From the NCBI GenBank assembly GCA_020852555.1, contig JADZAQ010000022.1:1-33732 (forward strand): a stretch of DNA of 33,732 nt. Direction: 5' to 3'. The number at the start of each line of letters is the position of its first letter. Position 1 is the stretch's first letter. Origin of the DNA: Burkholderiales bacterium (GTDB taxonomy: Bacteria > Pseudomonadota > Gammaproteobacteria > Burkholderiales > Casimicrobiaceae). The position numbers and the translations under genes are program-made. Under the pieces are notes generated by a model, which made no database searches, was not told the DNA's origin, and saw nothing but the letters and a program-made list of their open reading frames with translations. This document shows positions 24,214 through 31,280 of the stretch, in pieces.

Positions 24214-24708
24214 ATGCGCACTGCCCCGCACGTCCGGCTTGCCGAATGGATCGTGATCGTCACCTTCATGGTGATGGTCGTCGTCACGATCGCCCAGGTG
24301 GCCGGACGTTACGCGCTGTCGTATTCGCTGCCTTGGGCCGATGAACTCGCCCGCTACTGCCTCGTGTGGATGGTCTTCATCGGCATGGTGGTCGCCTTTG
24401 CCCGCGGCGCGCACATCACCGCCGACCTGCTGCGTGAACGCTATCGCGGCCGGGTCGGCCTCGTGATGCTGACCCTCATCGACATTGCGAACGCCGTCCT
24501 GTTCGTCGCGCTGCTCTATGGCGGCTTGCGGTTGATGCAGATGGCAGCGACCCAGATGACACCTGGACTCGGCATCTCGAAATCGTGGATCTACGCGGCG
24601 CTGCCGCTGGGATCGGTGCTCATGCTGTGGGAACTGGTCCGGCAAAGTATCGTGCGCTTTCGCCATCCGGGTGCGACCGGCCGATCCGATGCGCCGCCCG
24701 TGCTTTGA
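24214..24708 (+). CDS. TRAP transporter small membrane subunit (DctQ type)
   Basis: This 164-residue, four-helix protein shows the DctQ hallmarks IAQVAGRYALSYSLPWADELARY (in two pieces), the second helix VWMVFIGMVVAFARGAH, a central LVMLTLIDIANAVLFVALLYGG and a final helix SWIYAALPLGSVLMLWELV. It begins eight bases after dctP. It bridges the binding protein and DctM. This example matches the family closely and has no extra N-terminal tail, in contrast to the first DctQ of the window. Confidence 0.93.
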   Translation: MRTAPHVRLAEWIVIVTFMVMVVVTIAQVAGRYALSYSLPWADELARYCLVWMVFIGMVVAFARGAHITADLLRERYRGRVGLVMLTLIDIANAVLFVALLYGGLRLMQMAATQMTPGLGISKSWIYAALPLGSVLMLWELVRQSIVRFRHPGATGRSDAPPVL

Positions 24709-24753
24709 ACGTCCGGGCCAGGCGCTGGTCGATGGCATGACCAGCGGGGGACC

Positions 24754-26037
24754 ATGGAAGCGGTAGTGATGGTGGGCCTGCTGTTCGTGCTGCTGACGAT
24801 CGGCATCCCGATCGCCTTCAGCATCGGCCTTGCCGTCCTCAGTGTGGTGGCGATCAGCGACGTGCCGCTGACCATCTTCACGCAGCGCGTCGCCAATGCT
24901 GCCGACAGCTTCGCTCTGCTGGCGATCCCGTTCTTCGTACTTGCCGGCGAATTGATGAACCGCGGCGGGATGACGCAACGCCTGGTCGGCTTCGCGCAAT
25001 CGTTGATCGGCCACTTCCGCGGTGGCCTTGGCCAGTCGAGCGTGCTGTCGAGCTTGATCTTCGCCAATGTGTCCGGATCGGCGATCGCCGATACCACCGC
25101 CATCGGCTCGGTGCTGATTCCCGCCATGAAGCGCAAGGGCTACCGGCCGACCTTCGTGGCGTCGCTCCAGGCGAGCGCCGGCATCCTCGCGCCGATCGTG
25201 CCGCCGAGCATCCTGCTCATCCTGTACGGCTCGATGGTCAACGTCTCGATCGGCGCGCTGTTTCTGGGTGCGATGGTGCCCGGCTATCTCATGGCGGCAG
25301 CGATGATGGTCATCGTCTATATCCTGACCAGTCCGCGGCGCCAGCCCGGGATCCACCGGGAGCGCTTCACCGGCTTCAAGGTGGTCCGGAGTGCGACGTG
25401 GGAGGCGCTGCCCGCCCTCGGCATGCCGATACTGATCATTGCCGGCATCGCCGGAGGCATCTTCACCGCGACGGAGGCCGGTGCCGTTGCCGTGGCCTAT
25501 GCGTTCGTGATCGGGAAATTCCTGTACCGCCAGTTCACCTGGCGGGAGATACCCGAAATCCTGCTGCAATCGGCCACGGTCACGGTGATGGTGATGGCCA
25601 TCATCGTCTTTGCCGCGGTGTTCGGCTGGTTGCTCGCCTGGCACGGCGTTCCCGACGTGATCGCCGGCTGGATCACCCATTTCACCAAGAACGCCTACGT
25701 CTTCCTGGCGATCGTCATCGTCTTCATCCTGGTGCTCGGCACGGTGATGGAGACCCTTGCCATGGCGACGATTTTCGGCCCGCTGCTGCACACGCTCGCC
25801 GGTGGATTCGGCCTCGATCCGATCTTCTTCGGGGTCATCCTGGCGATCATGATGCAGCTCGGCAGCATCACGCCGCCGGTCGGCATCCTCCTCAGCATCA
25901 CCTGCGGGATGGCAGGCGTGAAAATGGGCGAGTGCGTGGGCTACGTCTCGCTGTTCATCGTCGCGGTCCTTGCCGTCGTACTGGTCGCGATCCTGTTTCC
26001 GCCGCTGATCACCTTCCTGCCCAGCCGGTTGCTGTAG
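24754..26037 (+). CDS. TRAP transporter large membrane subunit (DctM type)
   Basis: The 427-residue protein has the DctM arrangement: VMVGLLFVLLTIGIPIAFSIG, IPFFVLAGELMNRGGMTQRL, NVSGSAIADTTAIGSVL, PIVPPSILLILYGSMVNVSI and GSITPPVGILLSITCGMAG. It forms the sodium-driven channel with the preceding DctQ. ATG 24754 is 45 bp after dctQ and follows a GGGGGA stretch. It is the last gene of the operon and its stop lies six bases from the convergent ABC permease stop, so any terminators must sit inside the opposing genes. Confidence 0.94.
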   Translation: MEAVVMVGLLFVLLTIGIPIAFSIGLAVLSVVAISDVPLTIFTQRVANAADSFALLAIPFFVLAGELMNRGGMTQRLVGFAQSLIGHFRGGLGQSSVLSSLIFANVSGSAIADTTAIGSVLIPAMKRKGYRPTFVASLQASAGILAPIVPPSILLILYGSMVNVSIGALFLGAMVPGYLMAAAMMVIVYILTSPRRQPGIHRERFTGFKVVRSATWEALPALGMPILIIAGIAGGIFTATEAGAVAVAYAFVIGKFLYRQFTWREIPEILLQSATVTVMVMAIIVFAAVFGWLLAWHGVPDVIAGWITHFTKNAYVFLAIVIVFILVLGTVMETLAMATIFGPLLHTLAGGFGLDPIFFGVILAIMMQLGSITPPVGILLSITCGMAGVKMGECVGYVSLFIVAVLAVVLVAILFPPLITFLPSRLL

Positions 26038-26043
26038 CGAGGC

Positions 26044-26913
26044 TCACTCGCGGAACTCCGGCGACCAGTGGAGCAGGCGTCGCTCCAGGAACGTCACTCC
26101 GTAGACGAGGACGATGCCGACGATCGACAGCAAGGTCACCGCCGCGAACATGTCAGTCGCATTGAGCGTGGCCAGGGCCGTGATCATCAGGTAGCCCATG
26201 CCGGTGGTGGAGCCGACGAACTCGGCCAGCACGACGCCGATGAGCGCGAAGCTGATCGCATTCGGAAGCGCGGCGAAGGTCCAGGCGGCGGCGGTCGGGA
26301 TGCTCACCCGCCACAGGATCTGTCGCGGCGACGCACCCAGCGTCTCGCAGAACTGGATCAACTCGCGCTCGACGCTGCGCCCGCCCTTGTAGGTGTTGAA
26401 GAAGACGAGGAAGAATACGACGAACCACGAGGTCACGATCTTCGAGGCCATGCCGAGACCGAAGAACATCGTGATCAGGGGAACGAAGGCGATGCGCGGC
26501 ATCGAATTGAAGGCGACGATGAATGGATTGATGACGTCGGCCAGCATCCGATTGCGGCTCAGCGCCATGCCGATCGCGAAGCCGCTGCCTACGCCGACGA
26601 GCAGCCCGAACAGGGTGGCCTCGAGCGTCAGCCACAGGTGCGGCCAGACCGACGCCGGCCCCGGTTGCAGCCACTGCCACAGGCGCACCGCGACCCGCGA
26701 CGGCTGGCTGATGAAGAACGGATCGAAGGCCGTATTGGCGACGAACCACGGGATTCGCGTCAGGAGTTCCCAGCTGCCCAGCAGGAAGGCGAGGATACCG
26801 ACTTGCCAGAGGGTGATGCGCAGGCGGCGCTGGCGGGCCTCGCGGCGCTCGGCAGCCAGGAACTCCGCGTGATCCTGCGGCGGCGCCGGGGGCGGGTCGA
26901 AGGCGGGCGACAT
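26044..26913 (-). CDS. NitT/TauT-type ABC transporter permease
   Basis: The 289-residue permease has six helices and the SsuC/TauC-type EAA loop LIQFCETLGASPRQILWRV followed by SIPTAAAWTFAALPNAI. Segments LGSWELLTRIPWF and PFIVAFNSMPRIAFVPLITMFFGLG are characteristic. The long open frame upstream is not real: ATG 26913 overlaps the ATPase stop by one base (TGATG). The N-terminus of about 30 residues is charged and cytoplasmic. It works with the ATPase and binding protein encoded immediately upstream. Confidence 0.93.
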   Translation of the reverse strand: MSPAFDPPPAPPQDHAEFLAAERREARQRRLRITLWQVGILAFLLGSWELLTRIPWFVANTAFDPFFISQPSRVAVRLWQWLQPGPASVWPHLWLTLEATLFGLLVGVGSGFAIGMALSRNRMLADVINPFIVAFNSMPRIAFVPLITMFFGLGMASKIVTSWFVVFFLVFFNTYKGGRSVERELIQFCETLGASPRQILWRVSIPTAAAWTFAALPNAISFALIGVVLAEFVGSTTGMGYLMITALATLNATDMFAAVTLLSIVGIVLVYGVTFLERRLLHWSPEFRE

Positions 26914-27686
26914 CACGAGGCGCCGGCGCGGAACTGCTCGCCGAGCACGCTCCAGATGCGTTGGAAGTGAGCAAGGAAACGGTCGCTCTCGCGCAGCGTG
27001 AACACATCGCGCGGATGCTCGATATCGATGCGCTCGTCGAGCAACACCCGGCTGGGCGGCAGCGACAATACGACGACGCGGTCCGACAGCGTGATCGCCT
27101 CGTCGAGATCGTGCGTGACCATCACGACCGTCTGGCGCAGCTTGCGCCAGATCTCCATCAACTCGCGATGCAGGTGCGTCTTCGTGTGGGTGTCCAGCGC
27201 CCCGAAGGGCTCGTCGAGCAGCAGGATGCGCGGCTCGACTGCCAGGCTCATCAGCAGCGCTACCCGGCGGCGCATCCCGCCGGAGAGTTGGTGCGGATAC
27301 GCGTCCCCGAAGCCGCTGAGATGGCCGAGTTCGAGAAGCGCGTCGACACGCTCGCGTGTCTGCGCTTCGCTCCAACCCCGGAAGCGCAGGCCGAGCGCGA
27401 TATTGCGGCGCACCTTGTACCAGGGCAGCAGCGTATCGCGCTGGAAGATGTAGCCGAGGTGGGGCGGCACCTTGCCGACGACCGCCTGGCCGGCGACCTC
27501 GATGCGGCCCGTGCTGGGGGGGAGGAAGCCGGCGATCATGTTGAGCAGCGTGCTCTTGCCGCAGCCCGACGGGCCGACGATGGAGACGAACTCGCCTTCG
27601 GCGATGGCGAGCGACACGTCGCCGACGGCGGCGACGCTGCCGGCGCGCGTCTGATACGTCTTGCCGACCCCCTCCAGAACGATCAT
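26913..27686 (-). CDS. NitT/TauT-type ABC transporter ATP-binding protein
   Basis: This 257-residue ATPase has Walker A GPSGCGKST (residues about 38-46), the Q-loop in GYIFQRDTLLPW, the signature LSGGMRRR, Walker B ILLLDEPFGALD and the H-loop VTHDLDEA. DTLLPW after the Q-loop is typical of SsuB/TauB/NrtD transporters. It overlaps the binding-protein stop and the permease start by one base each (TGATG). It is a dedicated ATPase and is not expected to serve the sugar permeases at 15229-16907. Confidence 0.95.
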   Translation of the reverse strand: MIVLEGVGKTYQTRAGSVAAVGDVSLAIAEGEFVSIVGPSGCGKSTLLNMIAGFLPPSTGRIEVAGQAVVGKVPPHLGYIFQRDTLLPWYKVRRNIALGLRFRGWSEAQTRERVDALLELGHLSGFGDAYPHQLSGGMRRRVALLMSLAVEPRILLLDEPFGALDTHTKTHLHRELMEIWRKLRQTVVMVTHDLDEAITLSDRVVVLSLPPSRVLLDERIDIEHPRDVFTLRESDRFLAHFQRIWSVLGEQFRAGAS

Positions 27687-28780
27687 CAGCCCAGGCCGCG
27701 CGCCTTACGTACGAAGCGCATGTCCACGCAGCGCGCGTAGGGCACCTCGGCCATCTGCTCGTTGGAGAACTGGCGGCCGTCACCCATGATGCGGGCCATG
27801 CGCGCATAGGCGTCCTCGGTGACCACGTTGTCGCGCAGCCAGACACTGCGCTTGTACAGCGTGATCGCCTTCAGCACGGAAGCCTTGGAGAGCGCATTCA
27901 TGAAATCGGCATGCACGAGGTCGGTGATCTCCTCGGGCGTGCTGCGATTGATGAGGTCCTGCGCCTTCACGAGGCCGTTGACGAAGGCCTGTACGACCTC
28001 GGGTCGCTTGTCGATCGTCTCGCGCAGCGTGTAGGCCGCGATGCCGGGCACGTCGCCGCCGATGAATTCGTTCCAGACGGCATCGGTGGTGCCGTCGAAG
28101 ATCGCCACGCCCCAACCTTCCTGGACCGCCTGCTCCATCATCGACGCGGTGGCCATCGTGGCGGCCACCGAGCCGGTCTTCAGCGCGGCAAGCATGGTGG
28201 CGAGATCGCCCAGCGGCCGGATGTCGACCCGATCGGCGATTCCCGCCTGCTGCATCAGATAGACGGCCATCAAGGCCGTCACCGACCCTGGCTGCGTGGC
28301 GCCGACGCGCTGACCGGCAAGATCCTTGAGCGAGCGAAATTTTCCGCTATCGAAATCGACCTTGCGCACCAGTACGTTGGCGTAGGTCATGCGCCGATCG
28401 AATCCGAAGATGATCGCGGCTGGCTTACCGGCAAGGGTGAGTGCGGGTGCGGCGGTGCCGGCGGTCGCGCCGAACATGATCTGTCCGGCCGCGAGCATCT
28501 GATTCGTACGCGGACCGCTCTGCGAGTTCAGGTACTCGACGTCTAGGCCGGCCTGCGTGAAGTAGCCGCTCTTCAGGGCGACGTACCCCGCCGTGAAGAT
28601 GGGATCGATGCTGCCCTGACCGTACACTGCCTTGCCCAAACGGGCCTGCGCACGAACGGGTGCGCTGCCCACTGCGCCCATCGCACCGAGTGCAATCGCT
28701 GCGCCGAGCACTCGGCGCCGACCGCCATTGAGCAGTCCGGTATCCGTATCCATCGTGGTGCGTCGATCTCGCGAATTCAT
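27686..28780 (-). CDS. NitT/TauT-type ABC transporter substrate-binding protein
   Basis: The product of about 364 residues is an NMT1/SsuA-like binding protein with AVYGQGSIDPIFTAGYVALK at the start of the mature domain, GYFTQAGLDVEYL, MLAAGQIMFGATAG and TQPGSVTALMAVYLMQQAGI. An export signal with consecutive arginines (GGRRRVLGAAIALGAMGAV) looks Tat-like, with cleavage near VRAQA. ATG 28780 is preferred, with AGGGAG about 10 bases upstream; ATG 28801 and ATG 28753 are alternatives. Ligands of this family range from sulfonates to pyrimidines and aromatic acids, and none can be assigned here. Confidence 0.9.
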   Translation of the reverse strand: MNSRDRRTTMDTDTGLLNGGRRRVLGAAIALGAMGAVGSAPVRAQARLGKAVYGQGSIDPIFTAGYVALKSGYFTQAGLDVEYLNSQSGPRTNQMLAAGQIMFGATAGTAAPALTLAGKPAAIIFGFDRRMTYANVLVRKVDFDSGKFRSLKDLAGQRVGATQPGSVTALMAVYLMQQAGIADRVDIRPLGDLATMLAALKTGSVAATMATASMMEQAVQEGWGVAIFDGTTDAVWNEFIGGDVPGIAAYTLRETIDKRPEVVQAFVNGLVKAQDLINRSTPEEITDLVHADFMNALSKASVLKAITLYKRSVWLRDNVVTEDAYARMARIMGDGRQFSNEQMAEVPYARCVDMRFVRKARGLG

Positions 28781-28869
28781 CTTGCGCTCACTCCCTGCCA
28801 TCGGATCGTGGAATGCGCCGGTTCCGTGCCGAGACGGCGGCGCGCGGGAATCGATTCTACAGAAACGAT

Positions 28870-28914
28870 AATCAGGGCGTGATTGGTCACCTGTACTGCC
28901 GCTTTACCCTGATT
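28870..28914. repeat. 8-bp inverted repeat with 29-bp spacer
   Basis: AATCAGGG (28870-28877) and CCCTGATT (28907-28914) are perfect complements. They lie upstream of the minus-strand ABC operon and exactly where the SMP-30 remnant loses its family resemblance. They may be an operator or the trace of a deletion or insertion. Confidence 0.4.
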
Positions 28915-29700
28915 CGCTGCAGATTCAGGTCGTAGGCATCCACGGTGCGGCCGGCCGACTCCGCGAAGTACAGCGTAGCGCCGTCAGGTGCGAATCCGAT
29001 CCTGTTCGCGACGGCGAAACCGCTGTCGATGCGCTCCCACGCGCCGTCGGGATCGACACGCAGTAGGCTACCCGTCCGGGTTGCCCGGCGGGATCGAACG
29101 TGCCGATTCACAGGCCTCCGCGCGCGCCGCACTTGCCGTCGTTGTAGCGATTGCGCGGACGCGCCGACTCGGGATGCACAAATGCGTCGTCCTGTCCACG
29201 CTCGGGATCGACGAGGCGCAGACCCGACGGTTGGGCGTGAAGAAATCCTCCGCCCCGGCGCGGCACCGCGAGGCTCGTGAGACGCGGCATGGGCCCCACA
29301 TCGACCCGCGGCACCTCGCGCATGTCGGGTGCGAAGGTCGCGCGAGAGACCGAGGGTCCGAGCATGTCCACCCAGGTCAGGGTGTGATCGCGGTGGGACC
29401 AATACGGCGCTTCGCCAAGCAGTGCCTTCGTCTCGATGGCACAGCGAACACCGGGCGTGGCGCTTCCGTCGGCTCGGGCCGCGGACAGCGACATCACGGT
29501 GCCACCGGCGTCGTGCGAGAGGCGTCGTGCCGCTTCCATGAGTAGTGGCGCCAACCCATGCAGGCGCTCTTCCGCAAGGCGAAACGCGAGTCCCATGATC
29601 GCCATGGCGCCCACGGCGATACCTCGGTAGTCGAGGATTGGGGCCGCCACCGCGCTGGTGCCGGCGGTGTCACCGCTGTGCACGTAGTGGCCACGACCAC
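28887..29700 (-). pseudogene. decayed IclR/SMP-30 (gluconolactonase-like) fusion gene
   Basis: Two minus-strand reading frames together give one broken gene. The frame 29683-29108 begins with the last part of an IclR effector domain (SAVAAPILDYRGIAVGAMAI, then FRLAEERLHGLAPLL), then a short linker and the N-terminal SMP-30 domain (LLGEAPYWSHRDHTLTWVD, NRYNDGKCGARGGL). It stops at TGA 29110-29108 where SMP-30 proteins have a Trp (TGG to TGA). Sense continues briefly (IGTFDPAGQPGR) and then shifts to another frame near 29070-29090 (GSLLRVDPDGAWERID, FAPDGATLYFAESAGRTVDAYDL). The C-terminal half of SMP-30 and the IclR DNA-binding domain are missing. So there is at least one nonsense mutation, one frameshift and two truncations. 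Confidence 0.82.
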
Positions 29701-29718
29701 GTGCTGAGAATAGTCATG

Positions 29719-29925
29719 TCACGCTTCGAGGCTGTTCTGGCCCCGCGCTCGCGACACCACCGGTACGTGTGAGCAGTATCCCAGGAGCGCGCTGGCGAAC
29801 TCCGTGACGCACCATGACGCCGTGACGAGTTCGCGCTTCGTGCCGGCGTACCAGGCGGCCACGGCCGCGCTGGCCGCCTCGTTGACGATCAGCGCGACGA
29901 CCGCGCTGGTTCCCACGTAGACCAT
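29719..29925 (-). pseudogene. truncated VapC-like PIN-domain toxin
   Basis: The 68-residue frame starts with MVYVGTSAVVALIVNE, followed by AASAAVAAWYAGTKRELVTASWC and TEFASAL in continuation. This is the first third to half of a PIN-domain VapC, whose usual length is about 130-140. The first catalytic Asp (usually M-x-Y-x-D-T-S) is Gly here, and the family sequence stops after FASALL, followed by unrelated residues to the stop. It should therefore be inactive. It follows the small ORF at 29934-30083 by eight bases in the usual antitoxin-toxin order. Confidence 0.75.
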
Positions 29926-29933
29926 CGATCAGG

Positions 29934-30083
29934 TCAGTATCGCGCGTCGCTGCGCAGTTCGTCGATCGCGGACCCACTCATCGGCAGCGCGTCGCGCGCC
30001 TGGGCCAGTTCGGCGGCAAACGCCGAGCGGCTCCATCCCGCCGGACGGATCGCCAGCGCTCCGTCGGGCGTGGCGACCTGCAA
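29934..30083 (-). CDS. small ORF, probable antitoxin partner of the VapC remnant
   Basis: This 49-codon frame begins at TTG 30083, with a G-rich stretch (GGGGA) about seven bases upstream, and ends at 29934. The peptide reads QVATPDGALAIRPAGWSR, then AFAAELAQARDALPMSGSA and IDELRSDARY. It is not recognisable as a named antitoxin family, but the position directly before a VapC frame with an eight-base gap and the acidic helical C-terminus ending in Arg-Tyr fit a toxin-binding tail. An N-terminal DNA-binding domain seems absent, so it may itself be a fragment. Confidence 0.45.
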   Translation of the reverse strand: MQVATPDGALAIRPAGWSRSAFAAELAQARDALPMSGSAIDELRSDARY

Positions 30084-30224
30084 TCGTCAATCCCCCGCGC
30101 TGCGGTGCCGATCGGACGCGCGCATCGGCGCTTTGCGCGAGAATCGACCTGGCGCTGCCGCACCGCGGTGCGGTCATCGGTGGCACGATGCCGTTTGCGC
30201 GGTCCGACTGCCTTTGCAATGTCC
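30084..30224. other. intergenic region upstream of crotonase 30237
   Basis: About 140 bp between the decayed toxin-antitoxin remnant and the crotonase. It should hold the promoter of the plus-strand crotonase; I saw no clear consensus pair or palindrome. Overlapping open frames in this area are Arg-rich shadows. Confidence 0.4.
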
Positions 30225-30231
30225 AAGGAGG
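30225..30231 (+). promoter_or_regulatory. Shine-Dalgarno deciding the crotonase 30237 start
   Basis: AAGGAGG is five bases from ATG 30237 and two bases from ATG 30234, so 30237 is the better start; the long upstream extension of the frame is rejected. Confidence 0.8.
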
Positions 30232-30236
30232 CAATG

Positions 30237-31043
30237 ATGGGTGAGCCCGTGGTGCTCTGCAGTACCGATCGGCGTGGCGTGGCGACCGTCACGCTCAACC
30301 GGCCCGAGGTCAACAATGCGTACAACGCGGAAGTCGTTCAGGCGCTGCTCGATACCTTCGCGGCGCTCGCCGTCGATCGTGCGGTGCGCGTCATCGTGAT
30401 CCGTGGCAATGGGCGGCACTTCCAGGCTGGCGCGGACCTGAAGTGGCTGCAGGAGATCGGGCGGATGGATGCGGCGGCCAACCTCGAGACGTCGCGGAAG
30501 ACCGCCACCGCGATGCGCGGCTTGAACGAGATGACCAAGCCGACCATCGCGCTCGTGCATGGCGCGTGTGTCGGCGGTGGCACCGGCATCGTCGCCTCGT
30601 GCGATGTGGTCATTGCGGAGAGTACGGCGACCTTCGCCATCACCGAGGCGCGCTGGGGTGTGGCGGCGACGGTGATCTTTCCGCAGTTGAACACGACGAT
30701 CGGGCTGCGCCAGGTGCGCCGCTACGCGCTCACCTGCGAGCGCTTCGATGCGCAGCGCGCGCAGGCGCTCGGGCTGGTGCACGAAGTCTGCGCACCGGGC
30801 GCACTCGATGCGACGGCCGAACCCATCATCGATGGCCTGCTCAAGGCGGCGCCGGAGGCCGTCGCGCTCAGCAAGCGCAGCGCCATGCTGGCGGCGGGCG
30901 CGATCGTGAGCGACGCGGAGTTCACGCGCATCATCGCGGAGCACGCCGCGAAGCGCGCGAGCGCGGAGGCCGCCGAGGGCCTGCAGAGTTTCGTCGAGAA
31001 GCGCGATCCCAACTGGTATCCGGGCTCCGCGCCTGCTGTGTGA
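30237..31043 (+). CDS. methylglutaconyl-CoA hydratase-like crotonase
   Basis: The 268-residue crotonase-fold protein has the oxyanion-hole segment HFQAGADLKWLQ and the second loop GACVGGGTGIVASCD. The Glu144 equivalent is Gly (GGGTGI), while the Glu164 equivalent is kept as Glu in FAITEARWGVAATVI. GGGxGLxxxCD plus a single Glu and an RRYxLTxERFDAxxAxxLGLVHEV stretch are seen in bacterial methylglutaconyl-CoA hydratases (LiuC) and isohexenylglutaconyl-CoA hydratases. However, no leucine or terpenoid pathway genes are nearby. It ends with SFVEKRDPNW, as is typical. It appears to be a single-gene transcript. Confidence 0.85.
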   Translation: MGEPVVLCSTDRRGVATVTLNRPEVNNAYNAEVVQALLDTFAALAVDRAVRVIVIRGNGRHFQAGADLKWLQEIGRMDAAANLETSRKTATAMRGLNEMTKPTIALVHGACVGGGTGIVASCDVVIAESTATFAITEARWGVAATVIFPQLNTTIGLRQVRRYALTCERFDAQRAQALGLVHEVCAPGALDATAEPIIDGLLKAAPEAVALSKRSAMLAAGAIVSDAEFTRIIAEHAAKRASAEAAEGLQSFVEKRDPNWYPGSAPAV

Positions 31044-31140
31044 AGCGAAACGTGTGCTTCGTCTCGGGAAGCGTCCCGTCCACCCGCGCCGCCGGCACCG
31101 ACGGGGTGATTCGTCGAGGCGCCGGACGGCGGCATTTACC
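31044..31140. other. gap between crotonase and efflux operon
   Basis: Non-coding stretch before the repeat array. It includes GTCTCGGGAAGCGTCCCG-like partial symmetry shortly after the crotonase stop, which could form a weak hairpin, but no T tract follows. No gene was seen. Confidence 0.35.
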
Positions 31141-31199
31141 ATCGTTTACATCTCGCAAGCTTGATTCCCGATCGTTTGCATCCAATTGGCAAAGGATGC
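31141..31199. promoter_or_regulatory. direct and inverted repeats upstream of the efflux operon
   Basis: ATCGTTTACATC (31141-31152) and ATCGTTTGCATC (31171-31182) are 12-mers with one mismatch, exactly 30 bp apart, about three helical turns. The second copy also starts an inverted repeat GCATCC (31178-31183) with GGATGC (31194-31199). The array ends about 80 bp before the NodT-type start and may be a binding site for an unlinked regulator. Confidence 0.5.
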
Positions 31200-31280
31200 G
31201 ACCGAACATGAAATTTCGACCAAGGCAGGTGCAATGACTGGCGGGCAGCCGATGCCGGCAGCCACCAGGACCGGCCAGGG

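Noticed and set aside
26914-27846. Minus-strand extension of the NitT-type permease frame to 27846
   Set aside because: It overlaps the ATPase gene in another frame and contains no family features; ATG 26913 is the real start.
30105-30236. Longer N-terminus for the crotonase at 30237
   Set aside because: The extension is Arg-rich and lacks homology; AAGGAGG directly before ATG 30237 decides the start.
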